Shown here: positions 1-6,335 of the stretch, piece after piece | How positions within the stretch are numbered: the stretch's first letter is position 1 | How the letters are laid out: each line of letters begins with the position of its first letter | From: an uncultured Campylobacter sp. | GTDB taxonomy: Bacteria > Campylobacterota > Campylobacteria > Campylobacterales > Campylobacteraceae | Length of the DNA stretch: 8,178 bases | Direction: 5' to 3' | NCBI RefSeq assembly: GCF_938018145.1 | Contig: NZ_CALIII010000265.1 | Coordinates: forward strand, 1-8,178 | Notes under the pieces: model-generated | Databases searched by the model: none | The model's input: only the letters and a program-made list of their open reading frames with translations | What the model was told of the DNA's origin: nothing | Position numbers and translations under genes: made by a program

Positions 1-515
1 TTAAAGCCAACAACCTCTAGCAAAACCGGGGCCGTACCGGCGTTAAACACATCAAGCTTCACCGCGCCAGTTTTTGACAGGTCTATCACGCGCCCTGCGA
101 CAAAAGGACCACGGTCGTTTATGCGTACGATTATATTTTTGCCGTTTTTTATATTCGTCACGCGCACCATCGTATTCATCGGCAGAGTCTTATGCGCTGC
201 CGTCATAGCGTGCATATCGTAAGTCTCGCCGTTTGACGTCTTTTTGCCGTGAAAATCCGGACCGTACCAGCTAGCTATACCGCTAGCCCTATCGCCGACC
301 TTTACGACGGTCGGATAGTATGTTTTCCCGTTTATGGTGTATGGGCGCATGGTTGCTTCATGCATGCCCTTTGAGCTATTTATCTTACCGCTTTTTTTTG
401 TGCCGCCGCTACCAGTGATCCCGCCAAACGGCGAAGTCAAGAACGAACAGCCGCTCATAAAAAATACGAAAAATAGACTAAAAAATATAAATTTAGCCCT
501 ACTCGGTTGCGGCAA
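1..515 (-). CDS. rlpA: RlpA family septal/cell-wall lytic transglycosylase lipoprotein (3' end outside window)
   Basis: 171 codons are present from a TTG start and no stop is reached, so the C-terminus lies outside the window. The start is TTG because an in-frame TGA lies at 543-545, the only later ATG near the N-terminus falls inside the lipobox, and a GGAG sits 6 nt upstream. The N-terminus is a lipoprotein signal: a basic stretch (R6, K8), a Phe-rich hydrophobic core, and a lipobox M20-S21-G22-C23, so Cys23 should be lipidated. After a low-complexity Gly/Ser/Lys linker comes the double-psi beta-barrel, about residues 78-170, with ASWYG (81-85), FHGKKTSNGE (88-97) and INDRGPF (132-138). E97, D100, H108 and D134 keep the spacing of the conserved acidic/His residues of Pseudomonas RlpA. 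The family cleaves glycan strands lacking stem peptides at the septum or envelope. It overlaps the upstream transglycosylase gene by 17 nt. A C-terminal SPOR domain, if present, is not visible here. Confidence 0.9.
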   Translation of the reverse strand, partial: MPQPSRAKFIFFSLFFVFFMSGCSFLTSPFGGITGSGGTKKSGKINSSKGMHEATMRPYTINGKTYYPTVVKVGDRASGIASWYGPDFHGKKTSNGETYDMHAMTAAHKTLPMNTMVRVTNIKNGKNIIVRINDRGPFVAGRVIDLSKTGAVKLDVFNAGTAPVLLEVVGF

Positions 516-1710
516 GTTTGGCTCCGATCGAGCTGTTTGAGCTCATAAGCGTATTGGCTTCTTTTAAATCCTCAAGCGCTACGTCAAATTTCTGTGAAAC
601 TTCTCCGAGCGTATCGCCGCTTTTTACCATATACTCGGCTAGATAGTTTACGTTTTGCTCACTTGGGATAACTAGCTTTTGGCTAGGCTTGATCTCGTTT
701 GAAGCAAGTCCGTTGTACTCTTTTATGATTTTATGATTTACGCCTGTTTTTTGGGCTATAGTTAGCAGCGTGTCGCTTTCTTTGACCGTATAAATTTCAA
801 ATTTTCTATTTTGTGCCGCCTCGAAGTTGTCGCTAAACATTTTCTTTTTATTTAATGGGATATAAAGATAATAAGGCTTTTCCGTTGGCGGAGTATAGAC
901 GAATTTTAGATGCATATTGTATTCTTTCATCTTTTTTAGGCTAAGCCCTATACTGTCTCCTACCTCCATCAGCGTTGTGCCGCCTGGAACGTCTATCTTT
1001 GATAGCTCTATACCGTTCGTACCGCTTAGAGCCTGCGTTTTAGCGAGCAAATTTTCCTGCTCTTTAGCTATGTGTGCTATGGTTAAAATTTTCTTGACGA
1101 ATCTTTTTGTCTCTTTTGGGATATAGCTTTTTTTATCGTCTAGTAGTGTAGCTAGATCGGTAGTTCCAGCCTTCCTGATGCCCTCTCTTAGCCTTGCTTC
1201 GCCACAGTTATAGGCCATCATCGCAAGATACCATTTGCCAAAGTCGTTTTTTAGGCTTTGTAGATATTTTGTTGCTGCAGCAGTAGCTGCCATGGGATCT
1301 TTTCTCTCATCGGTGTATTTATCGACTCTAAGACCGTAAAGCTTCGCCGTAGACTCCATAAACTGCCAAATTCCGATGGCTTTTTTGCTAGAAACTATGT
1401 GATTTGAAAAACCGGACTCCGTCATAGCAAGATACAAAAACGACTCCGGGATACCTGAGTCTTTTATGATCTTTTGAAGCATCGGGATGTGTTTGTAGCC
1501 GTTTTTGACGGTATTAGTAAACTCTTTTCTCTTACCGTCCTTGATGGAATTTTTTATAGAAGCGTAGTGAGAGCTTTGTAAAAATTTAGCGTCTATGTCG
1601 AATTCTTTTAATATCATCTTTTGGGTTTGCTCTGCGTCGCTACTAGCCGCGGTCGCAAAAAGCCACCCCGTACATGCTAGACACAGCATTATTACTCTAA
1701 AGATTTTCAT
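499..1710 (-). CDS. mltD: MltD-like membrane/periplasmic lytic transglycosylase with LysM repeats
   Basis: 403 aa, ATG start with AAGGAG 4 nt upstream. Residues 1 to about 21 form a secretion signal with a likely signal-peptidase I site after the ATAA stretch. Cys13 is in a poor lipobox context, so a lipoprotein is possible but less likely. The SLT (family 1) catalytic domain spans about residues 75-190: the catalytic Glu is E98 in AMTESGF, followed by GIWQFM (113-118) and AYNCG (166-170), the standard motif series. Residues 235-286 look like a degenerate LysM. A clear LysM covers 305-349 (YTVKESDTL ... KLVIP). A second LysM starts at 360 (YMVKSGDTL) but stops at IGAKLAATE without the usual final IP. 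The enzyme should cut the MurNAc-GlcNAc bond to give 1,6-anhydroMurNAc ends, with LysM holding it on peptidoglycan. It sits 12 nt after tatD and overlaps rlpA, a second transglycosylase, by 17 nt. Whether it is a true MltD orthologue is less certain than the family. Confidence 0.92.
   Translation of the reverse strand: MKIFRVIMLCLACTGWLFATAASSDAEQTQKMILKEFDIDAKFLQSSHYASIKNSIKDGKRKEFTNTVKNGYKHIPMLQKIIKDSGIPESFLYLAMTESGFSNHIVSSKKAIGIWQFMESTAKLYGLRVDKYTDERKDPMAATAAATKYLQSLKNDFGKWYLAMMAYNCGEARLREGIRKAGTTDLATLLDDKKSYIPKETKRFVKKILTIAHIAKEQENLLAKTQALSGTNGIELSKIDVPGGTTLMEVGDSIGLSLKKMKEYNMHLKFVYTPPTEKPYYLYIPLNKKKMFSDNFEAAQNRKFEIYTVKESDTLLTIAQKTGVNHKIIKEYNGLASNEIKPSQKLVIPSEQNVNYLAEYMVKSGDTLGEVSQKFDVALEDLKEANTLMSSNSSIGAKLAATE
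522..525 (-). promoter_or_regulatory. Shine-Dalgarno GGAG for rlpA, inside the end of mltD
   Basis: GGAG lies 6 nt upstream of the TTG at 515-513, within the last codons of the preceding transglycosylase gene. It is the main evidence for the non-ATG start and suggests that translation of the two genes is coupled. Confidence 0.65.
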
Positions 1711-1714
1711 TTTT

Positions 1715-1720
1715 CTCCTT
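1715..1720 (-). promoter_or_regulatory. Shine-Dalgarno AAGGAG for mltD-like gene
   Basis: AAGGAG lies 4 nt before the ATG at 1710 and occupies half of the 12-nt gap after the tatD stop. It supports the chosen start and leaves no room for a separate promoter between the two genes. Confidence 0.75.
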
Positions 1721-1722
1721 GA

Positions 1723-2508
1723 TTACGTGTTAAATTTCATAAAGATTTTCTTCGCGTTTTTCGTTGTTATTTCCATTACCTCTTCTTCTTTTAAATTTAA
1801 AATCTCAGCCATCTTTACTGCTACCAATCGCGTAAAGGCAGGCTCGTTTCTACGCCCCCTAAAGGGCTCGGGCGTCAGATACGGCGCATCGGTTTCAAGC
1901 AGTAGCCTATCTCGCGGAATTTGGGGCAAAATTTGAACCAAATTTTTCGCGTTTTTAAATGTCAAAACCCCGCCGATACCAAAGTAAAATTCGCCCATTT
2001 TTGCAAGCTCTAGAAGCAAAGGCGAAGCGTTATAGCAGTGCAAAACCGCTCCGACTAGCCTGCTTGCATACTCTTTTAGGATATTAAAACTATCTTCGTT
2101 TGCATCTCTAATATGCAAAATAACCGGCAAATTTAACTCTACCGCCATATCAAGCTGTGCTCTAAACACGCGCTTTTGTTCCGCTTTTTCAAGCTCTTTT
2201 TCATTTTCGTCTTTAGGCAAGCGGAAATAATCAAGCCCGCACTCGCCCACAGCAACGCACTTTTCGTCTTTTGCAAATTTATAAAGCACGTCCTTGTCAA
2301 ATCCATCCTTATCATACGGATGAACTCCGACGGCAAAAAATACATTTTCAAATTCGCGGGTTATTTTAGCCGCTTTTGGTAAATCATTAATATCAGCACC
2401 TGGTATCAGCACTCCGCCGACACCGTTTTCTTGGGCATTTGCTATAATTTTTACTAGATCACTATCAAAGCTTTCATCGTCCAAATGACAGTGAGTGTCT
2501 ATTATCAT
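1723..2508 (-). CDS. tatD: TatD family metal-dependent hydrolase / DNase
   Basis: 261 aa, the normal length for this TIM-barrel amidohydrolase-like family. The metal ligands are all present: HxH as H6-C7-H8 in the N-terminal DTHCHLD, E89 in GECGLDY, H132 in LHIRDA, H157 in LHCYN, and D207 in ETDAPYLTP. GVHPYD (61-66) and GRRNEP (218-223) are further family signatures. TatD proteins are cytoplasmic Mg-dependent nucleases (3'-5' exonuclease activity is known for the E. coli protein), with proposed roles in DNA repair and in apoptotic-like DNA degradation. The physiological substrate in Campylobacter is not established. The ATG shares its A with the TGA stop of cbrR (TGATG), and I see no good Shine-Dalgarno in front of it, so translation probably depends on ribosomes terminating at cbrR. 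The mltD-like gene follows after 12 nt. Confidence 0.94.
   Translation of the reverse strand: MIIDTHCHLDDESFDSDLVKIIANAQENGVGGVLIPGADINDLPKAAKITREFENVFFAVGVHPYDKDGFDKDVLYKFAKDEKCVAVGECGLDYFRLPKDENEKELEKAEQKRVFRAQLDMAVELNLPVILHIRDANEDSFNILKEYASRLVGAVLHCYNASPLLLELAKMGEFYFGIGGVLTFKNAKNLVQILPQIPRDRLLLETDAPYLTPEPFRGRRNEPAFTRLVAVKMAEILNLKEEEVMEITTKNAKKIFMKFNT
2440..2448 (+). promoter_or_regulatory. Possible antisense promoter (extended -10) inside tatD
   Basis: TGCTATAAT on the plus strand is a perfect extended -10 (TGn plus TATAAT). It lies opposite the first 25 codons of tatD and points toward the cbrR/tatD junction. No good -35 is visible, and the bases also encode ordinary TatD residues (K-I-I-A-N), so chance is a real alternative. 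Confidence 0.25.
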
Positions 2509-3761
2509 CAGGCTATTTCTACCCTATTTCGCCCGTTTTCTTTCGCTCTGTAAAGAGCCTCGTCGGCAAGCTCCAAAAGCTCATCTAGCTTATAATCGCT
2601 CCTACTAAAGGCCACTCCGATAGAGACGGTAAATTTTATCTGCTCTTTTTTTAGTCGCACCTTGCAGTTTGCGATGCTAGCTCTTAAATTTACAAAAAAT
2701 TTACCCGCCTCTTCATGCGAGACGTTTTTTAGCACGATACAAAATTCTTCCCCGCCAAATCTCGCCACCAAATCGCCTTTTTTAGTCTCGTCGATAAGCT
2801 TTTTAGCTAGCGTCTTTAACGCCTTATCGCCGCCGTCGTGGCCGTAGGTATCGTTTATATGTTTAAAATGATCGATATCCAGCATCGCCACCGCATAAGG
2901 CTCGGCGCGCTCCTCGGCGTAGGCTAAGTATTCGTTCATATCGTCGTAAAAGTACCTTCTATTATAAACGCCCGTCAGGAAGTCCTTGTTCGCAAAATCG
3001 GCGATTTGATTTATGTTTTCCATCGCTTCGATTAGATTATTTACCCTGCAAATAAGCTCTTCTTTTACAAAAGGTTTAGCGATAAAATCATTCGCTCCGT
3101 TTTTCAAAAAGATCGCGCCGTTTACGTTTTCGCTCGGACTCGTCATCATCAAAACGCCGATTTGATTTTTATCGCCCGCTGCTCTTATCTCCTTTAAAAC
3201 CTCAAGGCCGTCTTTTACGGGCATCCTATAGTCGCACAGAATAAGTTTCATGTCGGGGTTATCGGCAAAATAACTCATCGCTTCCTCGCCGTGAGCGGCG
3301 GTAAATACCTGAAACTGAAGGCTAGTTAGGATTTTTTTAAGATTATTTCTAAAAGGCGCCGAATCCTCAACGATCATTACCTTATATTGTCTATTTTTGC
3401 TGAGGCGATTTATGATCTTAAATATATAATTTATATCGTCCATATTGCCCTTATAGACGTAGTCCACGATATCTTTATGGATGAAGCTCTCTCTAGTGGC
3501 ATCATCCATGCTACCCGTTAGTACGATGCTAGGTAGGCCTTTTGATATGACATAGTCCACGATTTCGCCGTTTGGAGCGTCGGGTAAATTTAGATCAAGC
3601 AGCGCGATAAAATACTCTTTTGGATCGCTTAAAAAAGCTTGCGCTTCAGCCATAGTGTACGCCACGTCGATCTCCATTTCGACCTTATCTTCCATCTTTT
3701 TGGCGATCAGTCTAGCTAGCGCTTTGTTGTCTTCTACTATTAAAATTTTATTTTTTTCCAT
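2508..3761 (-). CDS. cbrR: Response regulator with two receiver domains and a GGDEF diguanylate cyclase domain (CbrR-like)
   Basis: 417 aa. REC1 covers about residues 5-118, with E10/D11, phospho-acceptor D56, T82 and K104. REC2 covers about 127-247, with E132/D133, phospho-acceptor D177, T207 and K229 in AKP. Both receivers look able to accept phosphate. The GGDEF domain spans about 255-415, with metal/substrate motif LDIDHFKHIND (294-304), YGH (306-308), GGEEF active loop (336-340), and VSIGVA near 379-384. It should condense two GTP to c-di-GMP. The primary inhibition site is degenerate: K327-K-G-D330 replaces RxxD. The architecture is PleD-like and the position matches C. jejuni Cj0643, cbrR, named for bile resistance and later linked to c-di-GMP and motility. 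No cognate kinase is in the window. The gene has its own promoter in the 71-nt gap after recN and ends in a 1-nt overlap with tatD. Confidence 0.93.
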   Translation of the reverse strand: MEKNKILIVEDNKALARLIAKKMEDKVEMEIDVAYTMAEAQAFLSDPKEYFIALLDLNLPDAPNGEIVDYVISKGLPSIVLTGSMDDATRESFIHKDIVDYVYKGNMDDINYIFKIINRLSKNRQYKVMIVEDSAPFRNNLKKILTSLQFQVFTAAHGEEAMSYFADNPDMKLILCDYRMPVKDGLEVLKEIRAAGDKNQIGVLMMTSPSENVNGAIFLKNGANDFIAKPFVKEELICRVNNLIEAMENINQIADFANKDFLTGVYNRRYFYDDMNEYLAYAEERAEPYAVAMLDIDHFKHINDTYGHDGGDKALKTLAKKLIDETKKGDLVARFGGEEFCIVLKNVSHEEAGKFFVNLRASIANCKVRLKKEQIKFTVSIGVAFSRSDYKLDELLELADEALYRAKENGRNRVEIA

Positions 3762-3786
3762 CTATTCTCGTTAAAAATTTTTTTCA

Positions 3787-3795
3787 AATATACCA
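3787..3795 (-). promoter_or_regulatory. Predicted sigma70 promoter (extended -10) for cbrR-tatD-mltD-rlpA
   Basis: On the minus strand TGGTATATT is an extended -10 (TGn plus TATATT, one mismatch to TATAAT). A start near 3779 would give a leader of about 18 nt before the cbrR ATG. Upstream is A/T-rich, and no clear -35 is needed or seen, as is typical for Campylobacter. This lies in the only intergenic gap of the minus-strand cluster (3762-3832), which otherwise holds no hairpin I can find. Confidence 0.5.
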
Positions 3796-3832
3796 TTACT
3801 TTTCTTTTTTCAACCTAAATTTTAAGCCAAAC

Positions 3833-5356
3833 TTAAACAATCAAAAGCTGGCGAGCAAAATTTATCGCCTCCTCGGTTATACGTTCGCCGCTTATCATAC
3901 GAGCTAGCTCAGATACGCGCTCTTCGCCCTTTAGCTCCCTTACGTTCGAGGTTTCGCCGCGCTTTTCTACTAGAAAATGCGAATCGGCCTTAGAGCTAAG
4001 CTGCGGCTGGTGCGAGATAGCAAAAATTTGATAAAATTCGGCCAAATTTAGCAGCACGTTTGCGATACTCATCGCCTCTTTTCCGCTTAGATTCGCATCT
4101 ATTTCATCTAGGATTATGACGCCCTCGCCGCCTCCGGTGATCTTACTTTCGCTCGCGATAAAAGCTAGCCTTAAGCGGTTTAGCTCGCCCGAGCTTAGAT
4201 TTTTTAGCGCCGTCTCGTTTAGGCTCAAATTTACCTCGTCCCTGCCGGCGGAGTTTAGGGTTTTGCTATTTATCTTTAATGAAATCTCGCTCATATAAAG
4301 CTCTTTTAGAAACGAATTTATGAGCGACTCAAGCTCTTTTAAATTTGCCGCGCGAGCCTGGCTGATTTTATCGGCCAGCACGTTTACCGCGGCTTCATTT
4401 TGCTTAAATTTACGCTCCAGCTCGCTTTTTTCAAAGCTTATATTTTCGTATCTGGCTAGCTCTGCCTTGCGCGTTTTTAGCGTCTGCAAAGCCTCCTCCT
4501 CGCCGCCGTAGCGACGCACGAGCGAGTTTATCGCCTCGATGCGGTCTAGCACGCCCTCGATATCCACGTCTTCTAGCTCGTCCATGTTTAGATTTTCGCG
4601 CGCTACTCGCAGCTCGTTCATCGCCTCTTCAAAAAAGCTGCTATCGACGTCGCTGATGTTTAGCGCGTCCACTACGGATTGCTCGAAATTAAAAATTTGC
4701 TCCGCCCTATTCCACGCTTCTAAAATTTTATCCTTTTTACTCAGGCGCTTTTTTAGCTCCATTAGCTCGTCAAATTCGCCGATTTTCGGGCTCACGCTTT
4801 CTATTTTATTGATTTCAAAGGATGCGAATTCCTTTAGCTCCTCCACTCTTTTTTCTTCGTCGATTATTTTTTTCAGCTCGCGAGAAATTTGGCTAAATTC
4901 GTCAAATTTGAGCCTAAATTCGCTCAAAATTTCGTTAAATTTAGCGTCTTTTTTCGCCTGCAAGCTATCTAGCAAATTTAAAAATCTCTCGTTTTCAAAT
5001 TCGTTTATTTCCTTTGCGGATAGGTATTTTACGTGCTCTTTGGCGATGCTGGCTAGATTTTTTTTAGAAACGGCTTGCGAGTTTATAAAGTACCGCGTCG
5101 TTTTGTCGCGAAAAAGTTTAAAGGTATTTATCTCCTCGCTCTCTAGGCCGAATTCCTCAAGGTCAAATTTATGCGAGACGTCGGCCTCGATCAGCTTTGC
5201 TTCGCTATCTTTTAGCCCCAAAACCGCCATTATCGAGCCCATCAGGACTGATTTGCCAGCACCGCTCACGCCCGTAAATACGCTAAGTCCGCGCCCGAAA
5301 TTTAACTCGACGTTTTCAAAACTCAAATTTTGCTTTATCAAAATCCGCTCAATCAT
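3833..5356 (-). CDS. recN: DNA repair ATPase RecN
   Basis: 507 aa, shorter than the roughly 550 aa of enterobacterial RecN, mainly because the central coiled-coil part is compact. The N-terminal ATPase half has Walker A GVSGAGKS (29-36), which differs from the usual GETGAGKS but fits my memory of Campylobacter/Helicobacter RecN. YFINSQAV (89-96) matches the conserved region after Walker A. Residues about 135-210 and 290-350 are Lys/Glu-rich helical, coiled-coil arms. The C-terminal half has the ABC signature [12 protein letters not shown] (387-398), Walker B VIILDEID (413-420), a D-loop, and the switch His H449 in AISHQPQ. RecN is a cytoplasmic SMC-like protein that gathers and aligns broken DNA ends for RecA-dependent repair. 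The ATG lies inside the last codons of nadK (8-nt overlap) with only a weak GGGG before it, so coupled translation is likely. An A8 run lies at 5058-5065. Confidence 0.95.
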   Translation of the reverse strand: MIERILIKQNLSFENVELNFGRGLSVFTGVSGAGKSVLMGSIMAVLGLKDSEAKLIEADVSHKFDLEEFGLESEEINTFKLFRDKTTRYFINSQAVSKKNLASIAKEHVKYLSAKEINEFENERFLNLLDSLQAKKDAKFNEILSEFRLKFDEFSQISRELKKIIDEEKRVEELKEFASFEINKIESVSPKIGEFDELMELKKRLSKKDKILEAWNRAEQIFNFEQSVVDALNISDVDSSFFEEAMNELRVARENLNMDELEDVDIEGVLDRIEAINSLVRRYGGEEEALQTLKTRKAELARYENISFEKSELERKFKQNEAAVNVLADKISQARAANLKELESLINSFLKELYMSEISLKINSKTLNSAGRDEVNLSLNETALKNLSSGELNRLRLAFIASESKITGGGEGVIILDEIDANLSGKEAMSIANVLLNLAEFYQIFAISHQPQLSSKADSHFLVEKRGETSNVRELKGEERVSELARMISGERITEEAINFARQLLIV

Positions 5357-6242
5357 TATAACCCCAATGCAGCTTTTCTTTTAAAATTTGAAAATAATCT
5401 CTCCCGACGTGGCGGATTAGCCGCGCCGTGCTCGCGCTTAGCGTCATGCTCACGCTCTCAAGCTCGCCCATTTTGTACCGCTCCTGCCCGTCGATAACCA
5501 GCACCGCCGCGCTTGCGGTTTTAAATTTGATCTCAAATCCTCGCGGAAGCACGACTGGGCGCTGCGTGAGCGAGTGCGAGCAAACGGGCGTAACCAAAAA
5601 CACCTCGCTCAAAGGATAGGTTATCGCTCCGCCCGCGCTCATGTTGTATCCGGTTGATCCCACGGGCGTAGAGACGATGACGCCGTCGCCAAAATACGCG
5701 TTAAAGTATTTTTCGTTCCAAAAGGCCTCCACGTGCGTCATGGAGCCTACCTTTTCGCCCACGATTACCGCGTCGTTAAATGCGATTTTGCGTAAAATTT
5801 CCCCGCTTTTTTTGTGCAAAAAAACGTCAAGCATAAAAGGGGTCTCGACCTCAAATTTGCCCTCGAAAAACTCGGCGAAAAATTTCTCGCATTCATTCAT
5901 CGTGATATCTGTTAAAAACCCTAGCCTACCCGCGTGTATGCCAAGCACGAAGGGCGAAATCTCGGCCGCGTTTCTACAAAGCGAGATGATCGTGCCGTCG
6001 CCTCCGAGCGAGATCAAAAAATCGCACTCCGTAGCTAGCTCGCGTACCTCAAATCCTTGCAAATTCGAGCCCTCTTTTAAATTTAAATGTTTAGCCGCCG
6101 CGTTTTCAAATAAAATTTGAACGCCGTACCTGGCTAAAATTTCGCGTAAAATTTGTGCGTTTTTAACTAAATTTCCATTGATTTTTGCGACTAGACCGAC
6201 TTTTTTTACCTTAGCCGGAAGTAATAAATTCTCTTTTTTCAT
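5349..6242 (-). CDS. nadK: NAD kinase
   Basis: 297 aa from the ATG at 6242. It phosphorylates the 2'-hydroxyl of NAD to make NADP, the essential cytoplasmic source of NADP(H). Motifs: KKVGLVAK (13-20) at the start of the first beta-strand, GGDGT (80-84), [10 protein letters not shown] (101-110), FND (155-157), [16 protein letters not shown] (185-200) and DGQ (251-253). The C-terminal [13 protein letters not shown] matches what I recall of the C. jejuni enzyme. A 16-codon longer reading frame begins with TTG at 6290. I reject that start because it has no Shine-Dalgarno and runs through a -10 element. The ATG at 6242 also lacks a Shine-Dalgarno, and the -10 is placed so that the mRNA may begin at the ATG itself. 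The gene overlaps recN by 8 nt and is divergent from aspS. The catalytic assignment is secure; the exact start is likely but not proven. Confidence 0.95.
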   Translation of the reverse strand: MKKENLLLPAKVKKVGLVAKINGNLVKNAQILREILARYGVQILFENAAAKHLNLKEGSNLQGFEVRELATECDFLISLGGDGTIISLCRNAAEISPFVLGIHAGRLGFLTDITMNECEKFFAEFFEGKFEVETPFMLDVFLHKKSGEILRKIAFNDAVIVGEKVGSMTHVEAFWNEKYFNAYFGDGVIVSTPVGSTGYNMSAGGAITYPLSEVFLVTPVCSHSLTQRPVVLPRGFEIKFKTASAAVLVIDGQERYKMGELESVSMTLSASTARLIRHVGRDYFQILKEKLHWGYND

Positions 6243-6249
6243 AGAGCGG

Positions 6250-6258
6250 ATTTTATCA
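6250..6258 (-). promoter_or_regulatory. Predicted extended -10 for nadK-recN
   Basis: On the minus strand TGATAAAAT (TGn plus TAAAAT, one mismatch to TATAAT) ends 7 nt before the A of the nadK ATG at 6242. A normal -10 to +1 spacing would put the transcript start at or next to that A. Confidence 0.45.
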
Positions 6259-6298
6259 CATTTTGTTTTAAAAAAGCTGGGAAAAAGCAAATTTCTAG

Positions 6299-6304
6299 TA
6301 TAAT
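6299..6304 (+). promoter_or_regulatory. Predicted sigma70 -10 box (TATAAT) for aspS
   Basis: This is a perfect TATAAT, 32 nt before the aspS ATG at 6336. A start near 6311 would leave a leader of about 25 nt that contains the AAGGAG. Upstream is A/T-rich with no obvious -35. It overlaps an upstream in-frame ATG at 6303, which argues against that codon being the aspS start. Confidence 0.6.
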
Positions 6305-6324
6305 GGGCGCGTTAAAAACAGCAA

Positions 6325-6330
6325 AAGGAG
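6325..6330 (+). promoter_or_regulatory. Shine-Dalgarno AAGGAG that fixes the aspS start
   Basis: AAGGAG stands 5 nt before the ATG at 6336. The alternative ATG at 6303 has none and overlaps the -10 box, so 6336 is the start. Confidence 0.85.
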
Positions 6331-6335
6331 TGAAA

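Noticed and set aside
270..287. GCTAGC hairpin with a 6-nt loop inside rlpA
   Set aside because: It arises from two Ala-Ser codon pairs (ASGIAS) in the conserved ASWYG region and has no regulatory context.
334..540. 68-codon plus-strand open frame opposite the rlpA 5' end
   Set aside because: It mirrors the rlpA signal peptide and linker codons. The minus-strand frame has a lipobox, a Shine-Dalgarno and a conserved domain.
1595..1936. 113-codon plus-strand open frame across the tatD/mltD junction
   Set aside because: It overlaps two well-supported genes on the other strand and has no family features.
5355..5360. TATAAT on the minus strand overlapping the recN ATG
   Set aside because: A transcript from it would begin after the recN start codon, and the bases are explained by conserved C-terminal nadK codons.
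4539..5384. 281-codon plus-strand open frame opposite recN
   Set aside because: It has no Shine-Dalgarno, its product is a Ser/Leu/Phe-rich low-complexity shadow of Glu/Lys/Leu-rich RecN codons, and RecN on the other strand has all ATPase motifs.
5641..6120. 159-codon plus-strand open frame opposite nadK
   Set aside because: It is antisense to the clearly conserved NAD kinase core and has no recognisable domain.
6243..6290. TTG at 6290 as the nadK start (16 extra residues)
   Set aside because: It has no Shine-Dalgarno, the extension is not like known NAD kinase N-termini, and it would be transcribed only from a promoter further upstream than the visible -10.
6303..6335. ATG at 6303 as the aspS start (11 extra residues)
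   Set aside because: It overlaps the TATAAT box, has no Shine-Dalgarno, and the ATG at 6336 has AAGGAG at ideal spacing and gives the expected protein length.
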